A DNA stretch of 64,000 nucleotides from Candidatus Krumholzibacteriota bacterium. Its GTDB lineage: Bacteria > Krumholzibacteriota > Krumholzibacteriia > Krumholzibacteriales > WJIX01. The notes below the pieces were generated by a model. The model did no database searches. It was not told the origin of the DNA and was given only the letters and a program-made list of their open reading frames with translations. Below are positions 8,612 through 17,220 of this stretch, in pieces. Where the stretch lies: positions 532,642 through 596,641 of the forward strand of contig JAXHNR010000002.1 in the NCBI GenBank assembly GCA_034520215.1, in the 5' to 3' direction. The position numbers were made by a program, and so were the translations under genes. Numbering within the stretch: position 1 is the first letter of the stretch; the number at the start of each line of letters is the position of its first letter.

Positions 8612-10345
8612 GTGTCTGCTTTAGGAGGAATTGTACGGCGCCGATCTGCTTCGGCGCTGTTTGCCGCAATAATATCTTTAATTCTATTTTCCGGATGGCC
8701 GCGTGCTTATGACAGGCCCGCTGGGGAGATGTACGCCTCCCGCTCAGAGGTTCTGGCCTCAGAGGGAATGGTCTGCGCGGCACAGCCGCTTGCCGCTCAG
8801 ATCGGAATAGACATTCTTAAAAAGGGCGGAAGCGCCGTTGACGCCGCTATTGCAGTAAATGCCGCCCTCGGTCTGATGGAACCTGTTTCCAGCGGGGTTG
8901 GAGGAGATCTTTTCGCCATTGTATGGGACGCGGAAACGCAGAAGCTCTACGGTCTTAATGCCAGCGGCAGAGCTCCCCGTCTTTTAAATATCGAGGAAGT
9001 TAAGAAAAAGGGATATTCAGAGATTCCCTATACCGGCGTGCTGCCTCAGACAGTTCCGGGGTGTGTTGACGGATGGTTTGAGCTTCACGGGCGTTTTGGG
9101 AAACTTGATATGAAGGAAATTCTCGCTCCCGCTATTCGGTATGCCGAAAAGGGTTTTCCCGTGACAGAAATAATAGCTCACTACTGGAAGATAGGGGGAG
9201 AAAGACTTAAAGATCAGCCGAACTTCGCGAAGACATATCTTCCCGGGGGGCGGGCGCCTCTCAAGGGAGAGGTCTTTAAGAACCCGGATCTTGCCCATAC
9301 GTATTCCTTGCTCGCGGAAAGGGGAAGAGATGCTTTCTACAGGGGTGAAATCGCGGAGACAATAGATAAATTCGAAAGGCGTATCGGCGGGTATCTTCGC
9401 CTGAAGGATTTTGAAAATCACACCTCAACATGGGTAGAGCCAGTCAGTACCGGTTACAGGGGTTACAACCTGTGGGAATTGCCTCCGAATGGACAGGGAA
9501 TAGCGGCTCTTCAGATATTGAATATCATAGAGGCTTTTGATCTTGAGGCCATGGGGCATAACAGCTCTGAATATCTTCATCACCTTATCGAGGCAAAGAA
9601 GATAGCTTTTGAAGACAGGGCAAGTTACTACGCAGATCCGGAATTTTCAGATATCCCGGTTGATAAATTGATATCAAAGGAATATGCCCGCGGAAGAAGG
9701 AAGCTTTTGAATCCGGAGAAAGCCCTCAAAGCTATAAATCCGGGGGATATTATACTCGAAAACGGCGAAACTACCTATCTTGCTGTCTCTGACAGTGAAA
9801 GGAATTTTGTTTCTCTGATACAGAGCAACTACGCGGGTTTTGGTTCCGGTCCCGTGCCGGACGGACTTGGTTTCTGCCTGCAGGACAGGGGGGCTCTATT
9901 TAATCTTGATCCGGAGCACCCAAATTCGCTTGAGCCGGGGAAGAGACCCTTTCATACGATAATCCCGGCTATGGTAACCCGGAAGGGCATGCCTGTATTT
10001 GCTTTCGGAGTGATGGGAGGTTCGATGCAGCCCCAGGGACACGTTCAGATCCTCTGCAATATAATCGACTTTGGTATGGGGATTCAGGAGGCCGGGGACG
10101 CTCCGAGATTCAGGCATCTCGGATCTTCTCAGCCAACCGGCCGAAAGATGTCGGCGGGCGGCAGAGTGGCTCTTGAATCTGGTATAGGCAGAGAGGTTAT
10201 AAGGGAACTTATCGAAAAGGGGCACAGGATAATAAAAGAGAGTGGCGGGTTTGGAGGTTATCAGGGTATATGGTGGGACCACAGAAATGATATCCTGATA
10301 GGAGGCTCGGAATCGAGAAAAGACGGATGCGCGATTGGGTATTGA
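8612..10345 (+). CDS. ggt: Gamma-glutamyltransferase (glutathione hydrolase), exported
   Basis: Ntn-hydrolase of the GGT family. N-terminal membrane/signal segment (RRRSASALFAAIISLILFSG), then AAQPLAAQIGIDILKKGGSA and SGVGGDLFAIVWD typical of the large subunit. Autocleavage is expected before the Thr in NGETTYLAVSD; small-subunit signatures follow (GFGSGPVPDGLGF, MGGSMQPQGHVQ). The family transfers or hydrolyses gamma-glutamyl groups from glutathione and related peptides in the periplasm. An ATG start at 8576 is possible, but GTG at 8612 has a GGGAGG site 7 bases upstream and gives a more usual signal peptide, so it is preferred. Confidence 0.9.
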   Translation: MSALGGIVRRRSASALFAAIISLILFSGWPRAYDRPAGEMYASRSEVLASEGMVCAAQPLAAQIGIDILKKGGSAVDAAIAVNAALGLMEPVSSGVGGDLFAIVWDAETQKLYGLNASGRAPRLLNIEEVKKKGYSEIPYTGVLPQTVPGCVDGWFELHGRFGKLDMKEILAPAIRYAEKGFPVTEIIAHYWKIGGERLKDQPNFAKTYLPGGRAPLKGEVFKNPDLAHTYSLLAERGRDAFYRGEIAETIDKFERRIGGYLRLKDFENHTSTWVEPVSTGYRGYNLWELPPNGQGIAALQILNIIEAFDLEAMGHNSSEYLHHLIEAKKIAFEDRASYYADPEFSDIPVDKLISKEYARGRRKLLNPEKALKAINPGDIILENGETTYLAVSDSERNFVSLIQSNYAGFGSGPVPDGLGFCLQDRGALFNLDPEHPNSLEPGKRPFHTIIPAMVTRKGMPVFAFGVMGGSMQPQGHVQILCNIIDFGMGIQEAGDAPRFRHLGSSQPTGRKMSAGGRVALESGIGREVIRELIEKGHRIIKESGGFGGYQGIWWDHRNDILIGGSESRKDGCAIGY

Positions 10346-10371
10346 GATATATTGTATTCAATATATACTAC

Positions 10372-10388
10372 AATTGCACTATTGCAAT
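10372..10388. promoter_or_regulatory. Paired TTGCA boxes upstream of the sigma-54 activator
   Basis: Two close ATTGCA half-sites (10373-10378 and 10381-10388, the second ATTGCAAT) lie about 90 bases before the activator gene. The same motif recurs upstream of the NifX-like gene (11850-11856, 11891-11898, 11968-11989). This suggests binding sites for the activator itself; inferred from recurrence only. Confidence 0.4.
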
Positions 10389-10476
10389 GTTGTTCTTGAA
10401 ACTTCCTATTATTTTCATTATTATTGGTAAAGAGGTTTAAAATGCCGGTTTCTTATTTTATTGGCAGGTAGTTTAC

Positions 10477-11838
10477 GTGAATTCAGGTTTTGATTTAAAA
10501 AATGAGATAATATTAAGCAGTATCGCTGACGGCGTCTTTACAGTCGACCTTAACTGGCGGATAACATATCTCAACAGAGCGGCGGAAAGGATTATCGGAG
10601 TCTCAAAGGAAGAGGCCGAGGGGAAATTCTGCGCCGAGATCTTCAAGGCGAACGTTTGTGAAAAGGATTGTGTGATGAGAAGGACGATGAAGACGGGGGA
10701 ATCGATAGTTAATGAAGCGATAACCATACTTAGAGCAGACGGGAAACCCTTGAAGCTTTCTGTTTCTACCGCTCTTTTAAAGGACGGGGAAGGTAATGTT
10801 ATAGGAGGCGTTGAGACGTTCAGAGATATCTCAACGGAGATCGAACTTAGGAAAAAACTCGAAAAGAGCTACAGTTTTGAAGATATTATCAGCAAAAATC
10901 ATAAGATGTGGGAGCTTTTTGACGTCCTTCCCGATATCGCCGAAAGTGACAGTACTGTTCTTATAGAAGGTGAAAGCGGGACCGGCAAAGAACTGTTCGC
11001 GAGAGCGCTTCACAATTTGAGCTCCAGGCATAATAAACCGCTTGTTACAGTAAACTGCGGAGCTCTGCCGGATTCCCTGCTGGAAGCTGAATTATTTGGG
11101 TATAAAGCCGGAGCTTTTACTGACGCGAGAAAAGATAAACCCGGAAGGTTTGCCATGGCAAGGGGAGGGACGATATTCCTCGATGAGATCGGTGATGTTT
11201 CCAGGGCTATGCAGGCCCGGCTGCTACGCGTACTCCAGGAGGGTGTTTATGAACCTCTCGGCGGCACTGAGACAGAAAAAGCGGACGTGAGGATTATCGC
11301 CGCCACTAATCAGAGCTTGAAAGGGCTTGTCGACGCCGGGGAATTCAGGCAGGACCTTTACTACAGAATAGATGTTGTAAGGCTGGATATCCCTCCGCTT
11401 ATTTCCAGGATAGAGGATGTACCTGTTCTGGTAAGGCATTTTGTCAATATGTTCAACACGCTTAAAAGCAAGAATATCAAAGGGGTATCCGCGGATGTTA
11501 TGGCTGTGCTTATGGGGTACGGTTTCCCCGGCAATGTGCGTGAGCTTGAAAATATAATTGAACACGCCTTTGTTCTCTGCCGCGGGGATGTTATAGGCGT
11601 AGAGCATCTTCCGAGTTTTTTAAGAAAAGAAAAACAGAAAAGTGAAGTTTCGAAAGTAAGCAGTCTCGACGAGCTCACATCGGCATTTATAAAGGATGTT
11701 CTAAGAAGAAATAACTGGAGCAGGAAGGAAACCGCCAGGCAGCTGGGGATACACGAGACAACTCTTTGGAGAAAGATCAAGAAGTTAAATATTGACCTTC
11801 CCCGCGTTGACGGGCGCAGTTCGAAAAAGAATCCGTAA
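10477..11838 (+). CDS. PAS / sigma-54 AAA+ / Fis-type HTH transcriptional activator
   Basis: 453 residues (GTG start). An N-terminal PAS domain (~5-125) carries a Cys cluster (KFCAEIFKANVCEKDC) that could bind a metal or Fe-S centre or sense redox. The sigma-54 interaction AAA+ domain (~135-370) has Walker A GESGTGKE, Walker B GGTIFLDEIGD and the sigma-54-contact loop as GAFTDA, with Asp where GAFTGA is usual; the key Thr is kept. The C-terminal Fis HTH (~400-445) has WSRKETARQLGIHETTLWRK. There is no receiver domain, so sensing is through PAS. It likely drives the NifX-DUF5320-Mrp genes downstream, where a sigma-54 promoter is visible. Confidence 0.9.
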   Translation: MNSGFDLKNEIILSSIADGVFTVDLNWRITYLNRAAERIIGVSKEEAEGKFCAEIFKANVCEKDCVMRRTMKTGESIVNEAITILRADGKPLKLSVSTALLKDGEGNVIGGVETFRDISTEIELRKKLEKSYSFEDIISKNHKMWELFDVLPDIAESDSTVLIEGESGTGKELFARALHNLSSRHNKPLVTVNCGALPDSLLEAELFGYKAGAFTDARKDKPGRFAMARGGTIFLDEIGDVSRAMQARLLRVLQEGVYEPLGGTETEKADVRIIAATNQSLKGLVDAGEFRQDLYYRIDVVRLDIPPLISRIEDVPVLVRHFVNMFNTLKSKNIKGVSADVMAVLMGYGFPGNVRELENIIEHAFVLCRGDVIGVEHLPSFLRKEKQKSEVSKVSSLDELTSAFIKDVLRRNNWSRKETARQLGIHETTLWRKIKKLNIDLPRVDGRSSKKNP

Positions 11839-11849
11839 TTCTGCTATAT

Positions 11850-11989
11850 TTGCAATTATGCAGTAAATCCCGTTTAGATAGCATAGCATTATTGCAATAC
11901 TATCGAATATTTTACCACATCCCGGAAGGTATAATAACTTTATAAGAGAATTAATAGCAATAAGATACAGATTGCTTTCCTGCAATCTG
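11850..11989. promoter_or_regulatory. Cluster of TTGCAAT boxes and a perfect palindrome (candidate enhancer)
   Basis: Between the activator and the NifX-like gene lie TTGCAAT at 11850-11856, ATTGCAAT at 11891-11898, and a perfect 8-bp palindrome CAGATTGC-N6-GCAATCTG at 11968-11989. All share the TTGC/GCAA core found upstream of the activator gene. Placement 10-150 bases upstream of a -24/-12 promoter is where enhancer-binding proteins act. Confidence 0.5.
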
Positions 11990-11995
11990 CTTTTC

Positions 11996-12011
11996 TGGTA
12001 CATATAATGCA
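11996..12011 (+). promoter_or_regulatory. Sigma-54 (-24/-12) promoter candidate
   Basis: TGGTACATATAATGCA matches the -24/-12 pattern (TGGCACG-N4-TTGCA) with the exact GG-to-GC spacing of 12 bases. It starts 39 bases before the ATG of the NifX-like gene, directly follows a sigma-54 activator gene and lies just downstream of the TTGC palindrome. The predicted leader is short, about 13 bases. Confidence 0.6.
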
Positions 12012-12034
12012 ATTTCGAGTGGATAAGTGATATT

Positions 12035-12586
12035 ATGTCGAGAATAGCGATAACAATATGGAATGATAGAATATCCCCGGTTTTTGAGTCAGCCGGAAGG
12101 ATTATCCTAGTTGAAGTAGAACAGAACCATGAACTGTCAAGGTCGGAGCGGGAGCTGCCCGTTACCCCCTTTCACGAGGCGGAGAGAGGCAATTATAACA
12201 GATCGTTTTCACCGCGATTTGATGAAGGGCTTGTATGCAAAAAGATCGAAAGATTAAGGGAACTTGATGTTGATATTCTTGTTTGCGGAGCCATATCCAA
12301 TTTTACAGCCGGGCTCGTCAGTTCAGCGGGTATAGAGATTATCGGATGGATAAGCGGTTATAAGGAAGAAGTTATTCAGGCGCTTATAAGAAACAGGATA
12401 GGTGATGATGGGTTTCTCATGCCGGGGTGTTTCGGAAGAAGAAGGAGGAGGGGAAGGAGAAATTCCAAGGACGGCAGGTTTCGAGATGGCGGTAATTATA
12501 ACTTCAACGGATTACAAGAGCGATGGGCGGGTGGAAGTAATCGTAATAGGGGAAACAGGTTAGATGGAAATAAGAAGAGGGATTAG
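12035..12586 (+). CDS. NifX/NifB-type iron-molybdenum cofactor-binding domain protein
   Basis: 183 residues. The N-terminal ~120 residues are a dinitrogenase FeMo-cofactor biosynthesis domain (MSRIAITIWNDRISPVFESA, DVDILVCGAISNF), a small fold that binds metal-sulfur clusters. The tail (from ~residue 135) is very basic and low-complexity (GRRRRRGRRNSKDG, then Gly/Asn/Arg-rich), unusual for the family. No nitrogenase genes are present; such proteins often sit with Mrp and DUF5320 proteins in anaerobes, as here. Two further NifX-like genes are at 39305 and 40603. Likely role is metallocluster carriage or storage. Confidence 0.8.
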   Translation: MSRIAITIWNDRISPVFESAGRIILVEVEQNHELSRSERELPVTPFHEAERGNYNRSFSPRFDEGLVCKKIERLRELDVDILVCGAISNFTAGLVSSAGIEIIGWISGYKEEVIQALIRNRIGDDGFLMPGCFGRRRRRGRRNSKDGRFRDGGNYNFNGLQERWAGGSNRNRGNRLDGNKKRD

Positions 12587-12797
12587 ATGTGGTATTCAAT
12601 AATAGAAAGGATTTTATTAATTTCAGATAGGAAAAGATGAGGAAGGAAGCAAACGAATGAATTTTATGGTTTTAGAAGCAGGGAGGTGTTTTAGCGGAAG
12701 ATCAATTCTTAAACGCGAGTGGATAAAGGAAGTGTCTAAATAAGTTTTTTATATTGAGATCTGAATTGAAAAGGATCTCTAAGGAAAGGAGGCAGTT

Positions 12798-13163
12798 ATG
12801 CCTGGAGGAGACAGAAGAGGACCTGATGGATACGGACCAATGACAGGTAGAAGCGCTGGTTACTGCGCTGGTTACAATATGCCGGGATTTATGAATCGCT
12901 CGGTCGGCGGCGGTTTTCGCGGCGGAGGCGGATTCGGACGCGGTGGAGGACGTGGATTTGGTCGAGGTTATGGATATGGCGGCCGCGGCTTCAGATGGAA
13001 TAACAGTTTCTATGGAGCGCCGTACGCCGCGCCCCCTGCGCCTGCCGCGACGAAAGAGCAGGAAATGGAATACCTGAGCGAACAGGCGGATTATTTAAAG
13101 GAAAATCTGCAAAATATTACCAAACGCATCGAGGAATTGGAGAAAGAAAACAAGAAAGGTTAA
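12798..13163 (+). CDS. DUF5320-type Gly/Arg-rich protein
   Basis: 121 residues. Begins MPGGDRRGPDGYGPMTGRSAG, the signature start of DUF5320 proteins, followed by a Gly/Phe/Arg/Tyr-rich stretch (~35-75), a short Pro/Ala linker, and a C-terminal coiled coil (~90-120, EQEMEYLSEQADYLKENL). The family has no established function but is often beside NifX-like and Mrp-like genes in anaerobes. A strong AAAGGAGGCAG site precedes the ATG. A 43-residue paralogue follows at 13188. Confidence 0.8.
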   Translation: MPGGDRRGPDGYGPMTGRSAGYCAGYNMPGFMNRSVGGGFRGGGGFGRGGGRGFGRGYGYGGRGFRWNNSFYGAPYAAPPAPAATKEQEMEYLSEQADYLKENLQNITKRIEELEKENKKG

Positions 13164-13187
13164 CTGCTAAGTATAAAGGAGGCAGAT

Positions 13188-13319
13188 ATGCCGGGAGGAG
13201 ACAGAACAGGACCTGACGGAGACGGTCCGCGTACTGGAAGAGGAAGGGGAGACTGCGGCAAGAAAAGTGGAGGAGGGCGCGGAACAGGAAGCCCCGGAAG
13301 AGGCAGAAACAGACAGTAG
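13188..13319 (+). CDS. Mini DUF5320-like protein (43 aa)
   Basis: ATG at 13188, 8 bases after AAAGGAGGCAG, the same ribosome site as the gene before it, and a stop at 13317-13319. The product starts MPGGDRTGPDGDGPRTGRGR, clearly related to the first 18 residues of the neighbour, then a Gly/Arg/Lys-rich tail with one Cys. It lacks the coiled coil. Too short for most gene callers, but the duplicated start and ribosome site argue that it is real and translated. Function unknown. Confidence 0.75.
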   Translation: MPGGDRTGPDGDGPRTGRGRGDCGKKSGGGRGTGSPGRGRNRQ

Positions 13320-13567
13320 ATTTTTACAGAGTGGATGATTATCATTCTTACAGGAGAACGAGGATGGGGTATATCCGTGTGTCATGAATAGAGAATTGCC
13401 CCGGAAGGAAAAAGGTTACTTTACTTTCCGTTATCTATTATAGTTACAATGGGATGTGCGCGCGGAGAATAGAAGAGGCCTGAAGTTGCTTTGGAAATCA
13501 ACCCCGCTTACAAAGTATAACAGGTTCTGCTGAGCGATGTTGTTGTTAAAGCCGGACAGGAGGGAAA

Positions 13568-14383
13568 ATGAACGATGCCAGGGAAGAAGCAAAAACAAAA
13601 ATAAAAGAAAGAATGGGCACTATCAAACATAAGGTGATTGTTCTTTCGGGTAAGGGCGGTGTGGGCAAAAGTACCGTGGCGGTTAATCTGGCTGTGTCAC
13701 TTGCTTCCGCGGGTAAGAAAGTAGGTCTGCTGGACGTTGATATTCACGGCCCGAGCGTTCCCACACTTCTCGGTGTCGAGGGATCTCAGCTGAAGGGGAA
13801 CAAGGAATCTGTTGAACCGCTGAAGATCGATGATAATCTTAGCGTTATGTCAATAGCTTTTCTCCTTCGCCAGAGTGATGACGCGGTAATATGGCGCGGC
13901 CCTTTGAAATATAAAATGATCCAGCAATTTCTTTCGGATGTCAGATGGGGCGAGCTTGATTATCTTATTGTGGATTCTCCGCCTGGAACCGGAGACGAAC
14001 CTTTGAGTATTATTCAGCTTTTGGGAAAGGCGGACGGGACGGTAATAGTTACGACTCCGCAGAATGTGGCGATATCCGATGTGCGCAAATGCGTTACTTT
14101 CTGCCGCAAACTTGACTTGCCCGTGCTTGGCGTAGTGGAAAACATGAGCTGGTTCGTATGTCCGAAGTGCGGGGAACGCACGGAGATATTTAAAACCGGC
14201 GGAGGTAAGGTGATGGCGGATGATATGGGAATTCCGTTTCTCGGAAGTCTCCCGATGGATCCGTCTGTGGTTAACGCCAGTGACGAGGGAAAACCTTTCG
14301 TCTCTTCACAGGCCGATACTGAGGTAGCGAAAGCGTTCACCGCTGTTTCCGCCCCTATATTGAAGCTTGGCGAAAAGGATTGA
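13568..14383 (+). CDS. mrp: Mrp/NBP35-family ATP-binding Fe-S carrier
   Basis: 271 residues. Deviant Walker A GKGGVGKSTVAVNLA at ~residue 26, switch motif DVDIHGPSVPTLLG, Walker B DYLIVDSPPGTGDE, and the family's CxxC as FVCPKCGERTEI, where a bridging [4Fe-4S] cluster binds in the dimer. Mrp proteins take up and pass on Fe-S clusters in an ATP-dependent way in the cytoplasm. Last of the NifX-DUF5320-Mrp group; a 248-base gap before it contains no clear gene. AGGAGGGAAA precedes the ATG. Confidence 0.9.
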   Translation: MNDAREEAKTKIKERMGTIKHKVIVLSGKGGVGKSTVAVNLAVSLASAGKKVGLLDVDIHGPSVPTLLGVEGSQLKGNKESVEPLKIDDNLSVMSIAFLLRQSDDAVIWRGPLKYKMIQQFLSDVRWGELDYLIVDSPPGTGDEPLSIIQLLGKADGTVIVTTPQNVAISDVRKCVTFCRKLDLPVLGVVENMSWFVCPKCGERTEIFKTGGGKVMADDMGIPFLGSLPMDPSVVNASDEGKPFVSSQADTEVAKAFTAVSAPILKLGEKD

Positions 14384-14539
14384 ACTTAATAACGGAAATG
14401 AAATAATTCTGTTTCGAATAATCGTTTTCTCCTTTCCTCCGATCGATTACTGGAATATTGTTATGTTTTTGGTTATAATACCGGAGTAAGTTCCAATACA
14501 ACTTGTTGAATTGGTTTTTCATGAAGGGAAAGGCACAAA

Positions 14540-15724
14540 ATGAAGGATATAAGAAAACTGGGAGAGAATACCAAGTGTGTTCACGGAAGTTTAATACCCG
14601 ATGAAACGGGTTGTGTTGTAACTCCGATATATCAGACATCGACATTCGCGTTCAAGGATGCTGACCACGGGGCCAGACTTTTCAGCGGCGAGGAAGAAGG
14701 GTATATCTATACCCGTGTGGGAAATCCGACAATTGAATCTGTTGAAAATGAGGTGGCTATACTTGAAAACGGATACAAGGGAGTTGGTTGCGCTACCGGT
14801 ATGGCCGCGGTTCATCTTGTATTTGCTTCTTTGCTCAGCGCCGGAGACCATGTGATCAGCAGTGAAGCGGTTTACGGCTCAACAAGTAAGATACTGAGTT
14901 CCGTATTCCCCAGGTTCGGAGTTAAAGTCAGTTTTGTGGATACTTCGGATACTGAAGCGGTAAAGGCCGCCGTTAGACCCGAGACAAAACTTATATATGT
15001 TGAAACTCCCGCGAATCCTACTATAGTTGTTTCGGATATTGCCGCTATTGCGGATATTGCCCATAATAATAATGTGAAGTTCTGTGTAGACAACACATTC
15101 ATGAGCCCCGTGCTTCAGAAACCCCTGGATCTCGGCGCGGATCTGGTTCTTCATTCGATGACAAAATTTCTAAATGGCCACGCCGATGTTGTAGCGGGCA
15201 TAGTCGTTTTAAAAACAGAAGAGGATTATGACCATTTCCGTTCCATGGCTACGGAATTTGGAGGAACAATCGATCCTTTCAACGCCTTTCTTGTGGCAAG
15301 AGGAATAAAAACGCTGTCGGTTCGAATGGAACGTCATTGCAAAAATGCTCAGAAGATAGCGGAATATCTTGAGACTCACCCCAAGGTTGAAAAGGTGGTT
15401 TTCCCCGGTCTTAAATCGCACCCTCAATATGAAACACATAAGAAACAGACTAACGGTCCGGGGGCGCTTATCAGTTTCTTTCTCAAGGGGGGATTGAAAG
15501 CGGGGAAAACGATGATGAATTCCGTAAATTTAAATACCCTCGCTGTCAGCCTTGGAGGTGTTGAATCCCTCATTCAGCATCCGGCTTCTATGACACATGC
15601 CTGTATGTCAGCTGAGGAGAGGAATGAAGCCGGTATAGGCGACGGCCTTGTTAGAATATCCGTAGGGATCGAGGATGTTGAGGACTTGATAGCCGATATC
15701 GAACAGGCCCTTGAAAAGGTATAA
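14540..15724 (+). CDS. Cys/Met-metabolism PLP enzyme (gamma-lyase/synthase type)
   Basis: 394 residues, the usual family length. PLP-binding Lys is in LVLHSMTKFLNGHADVVAG; YIYTRVGNPT near the N-terminus binds the phosphate from the partner subunit; VKFCVDNTFMSP holds the Asp contacting the pyridine nitrogen. Family members are methionine gamma-lyase, cystathionine gamma-lyase/-synthase or O-acetylhomoserine sulfhydrylase; sequence alone does not separate these here. Cytoplasmic homotetramer expected. The methyltransferase starting at 15745 is 20 bases downstream. Confidence 0.85.
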   Translation: MKDIRKLGENTKCVHGSLIPDETGCVVTPIYQTSTFAFKDADHGARLFSGEEEGYIYTRVGNPTIESVENEVAILENGYKGVGCATGMAAVHLVFASLLSAGDHVISSEAVYGSTSKILSSVFPRFGVKVSFVDTSDTEAVKAAVRPETKLIYVETPANPTIVVSDIAAIADIAHNNNVKFCVDNTFMSPVLQKPLDLGADLVLHSMTKFLNGHADVVAGIVVLKTEEDYDHFRSMATEFGGTIDPFNAFLVARGIKTLSVRMERHCKNAQKIAEYLETHPKVEKVVFPGLKSHPQYETHKKQTNGPGALISFFLKGGLKAGKTMMNSVNLNTLAVSLGGVESLIQHPASMTHACMSAEERNEAGIGDGLVRISVGIEDVEDLIADIEQALEKV

Positions 15725-15744
15725 GAATTTTATTGGTAAGGTGA

Positions 15745-16392
15745 GTGTTATCAGCGATGTTATGGAGTCCGCGTCAAGTTACCCCGCAAGAGATTGAAGG
15801 TGCTGCCGCCGGGTTAAGAAACAGAAACACTATATACAAAGAAAGAGGGCACAACCGGGCGGAAGCTGTAAAATTTATTATTGACTCTGTGGATCTTTCC
15901 GGGAAGCGCATTCTCGATATTGGAACGGGCCAGGGGTTTACCGCCGTTGAAATTGCCAGGAGGGGGATCCCTGTCAAGACCGTTGACCTATCGGAAGAAA
16001 ATTTACAAAAGGCCTATCTTTACGCTATGGCGGAATCTGTCGCTGAGTTTATAGAGTTTCATCTATTAGACGCGGCCAGGATGGGTTTCGACGATAACAG
16101 CTTTGATCTTGTTGTTATGGTAAACACCCTGCATCACCTTAAAGATTTCAAGAAAACAGCCGGCGAGATTTCACGCGTTTTGACACCGGGCGGGATTTTT
16201 GTTGTGGCTGACCTTACAGAGGAGGGGTTCGAAATTCTTCACAGTATTCTTAACAGCGAAGGCCGTGAGCACCAGAGGAGTAACCGAAAAACTATATATG
16301 ATATAGCGCAGATCATTCCGGAGTTCGGCCTCAAGTGCCGCAGTCAGGATATTCGGTTTCAGGAGCATTTGATGGTAGCGGAGAAGAACTGA
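15745..16392 (+). CDS. Class I SAM-dependent methyltransferase
   Basis: 215 residues. Motif I is ILDIGTGQGFTAVEIA, motif II acidic VDLSEEN, motif IV FDLVVMVNTLHHLKD, then SRVLTPGGIFVVADL, as in UbiE/COQ5-type small-molecule methyltransferases. Substrate unknown. Start is GTG at 15745, with AAGGTGA directly before it, or ATG at 15757, which has better spacing. Follows the PLP enzyme by 20 bases, so probably the same operon. Confidence 0.8.
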   Translation: MLSAMLWSPRQVTPQEIEGAAAGLRNRNTIYKERGHNRAEAVKFIIDSVDLSGKRILDIGTGQGFTAVEIARRGIPVKTVDLSEENLQKAYLYAMAESVAEFIEFHLLDAARMGFDDNSFDLVVMVNTLHHLKDFKKTAGEISRVLTPGGIFVVADLTEEGFEILHSILNSEGREHQRSNRKTIYDIAQIIPEFGLKCRSQDIRFQEHLMVAEKN

Positions 16393-16544
16393 AAATTCAC
16401 AAATTCACCCGTACTTTTTTTCAAAAATATTGCTCTGATTTACCCGAGTCGCAGCGCCTGGTTTATATTCTCACTTCTAAATGGAATATTATAATTGAAA
16501 TAAACCATCTCAGGCCATAGTGAAGGATATGTGTCAGCGGTAAT

Positions 16545-16880
16545 TCAGCATTTGAATTCAAGCGAGAAATCCCCTATTGATATTTTATCTTTGTTTTTCA
16601 GTTTTTTCCGGTGGATCTCTCTGCCGTTTATAAAGGTGCCGTTTTTACTGTTCAAATCTTCGACCCAGCAGCCGGATTTTGATTTGTATATTATGGCGTG
16701 TTCTTCAGAGACAAGATTGTGATCAAGGCAGATATCGCAGTCAGTGCTTTTACCCATAAGGGTTTTTTCGCCTTTCAGTTTCATTTTCAAACCCGAAAAA
16801 TAACCGTTTGTTATAATAATTGTTTCATTCTTCGATTTAGGGCCCGCGCTTCTCTTAGAAGTATTAGCTTTACTAGTCAT
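16545..16880 (-). CDS. Small FHA-domain protein
   Basis: 111 residues, essentially a lone forkhead-associated domain after a basic N-terminal tail. Motifs: LMGKSTDCDICLDHNLVSEEHA (Gly-Arg/Lys, Ser and His of the phosphothreonine pocket) and DLNSKNGTFINGREI. FHA domains bind phosphothreonine peptides made by Ser/Thr kinases; no kinase is encoded nearby. It lies opposite to its neighbours. Confidence 0.85.
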   Translation of the reverse strand: MTSKANTSKRSAGPKSKNETIIITNGYFSGLKMKLKGEKTLMGKSTDCDICLDHNLVSEEHAIIYKSKSGCWVEDLNSKNGTFINGREIHRKKLKNKDKISIGDFSLEFKC

Positions 16881-17220
16881 ATTTGAACCTTCCGTAATAG
16901 TATAATTTACGGTTAATCAATTTACGGATATTAGTTGCCACGCTTTTTCGCAAATAATGTTCCATGTTGTATGCCCGATTTGAGTATAAGTATTGTATCT
17001 CTTTGTTTTACATGAGCTTATAGAATATATAAAGATCTAATTATCTCTCCTGAATATTTGATTTGTAATGTTTTTTGCATTATTAATTGTTGTATTATGG
17101 CAACTTTCTCTCTTATAATGGGGGGCGGGACGTGTATATATTTTATCGAGGCTTGAAACTTGCATAAAGCTTAAATAGTGTAGATTTATAGGTACTAACA
17201 GGCCTGTAACGGTGTATAAA
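16881..17220. other. Divergent promoter region, FHA gene / exopolysaccharide operon
   Basis: AT-rich 340-base gap between divergent genes, expected to hold both promoters. TTGAAA-N17-TAGTGT near 17152-17180 is a weak candidate for the rightward operon. No RNA gene, repeat or ORF recognised. Confidence 0.4.

Noticed and set aside
12035-14383. Nitrogen-fixation cluster
   Set aside because: NifX-type and Mrp proteins are present, but no nifH, nifD, nifK or nifB radical SAM gene; these families occur in many non-fixing anaerobes.
16420-16460. Segment AAATATTGCTCTGATTTAC similar to the right end of MITE copy 1
   Set aside because: Only about 17 bases match and no element ends or arms are found; likely chance.
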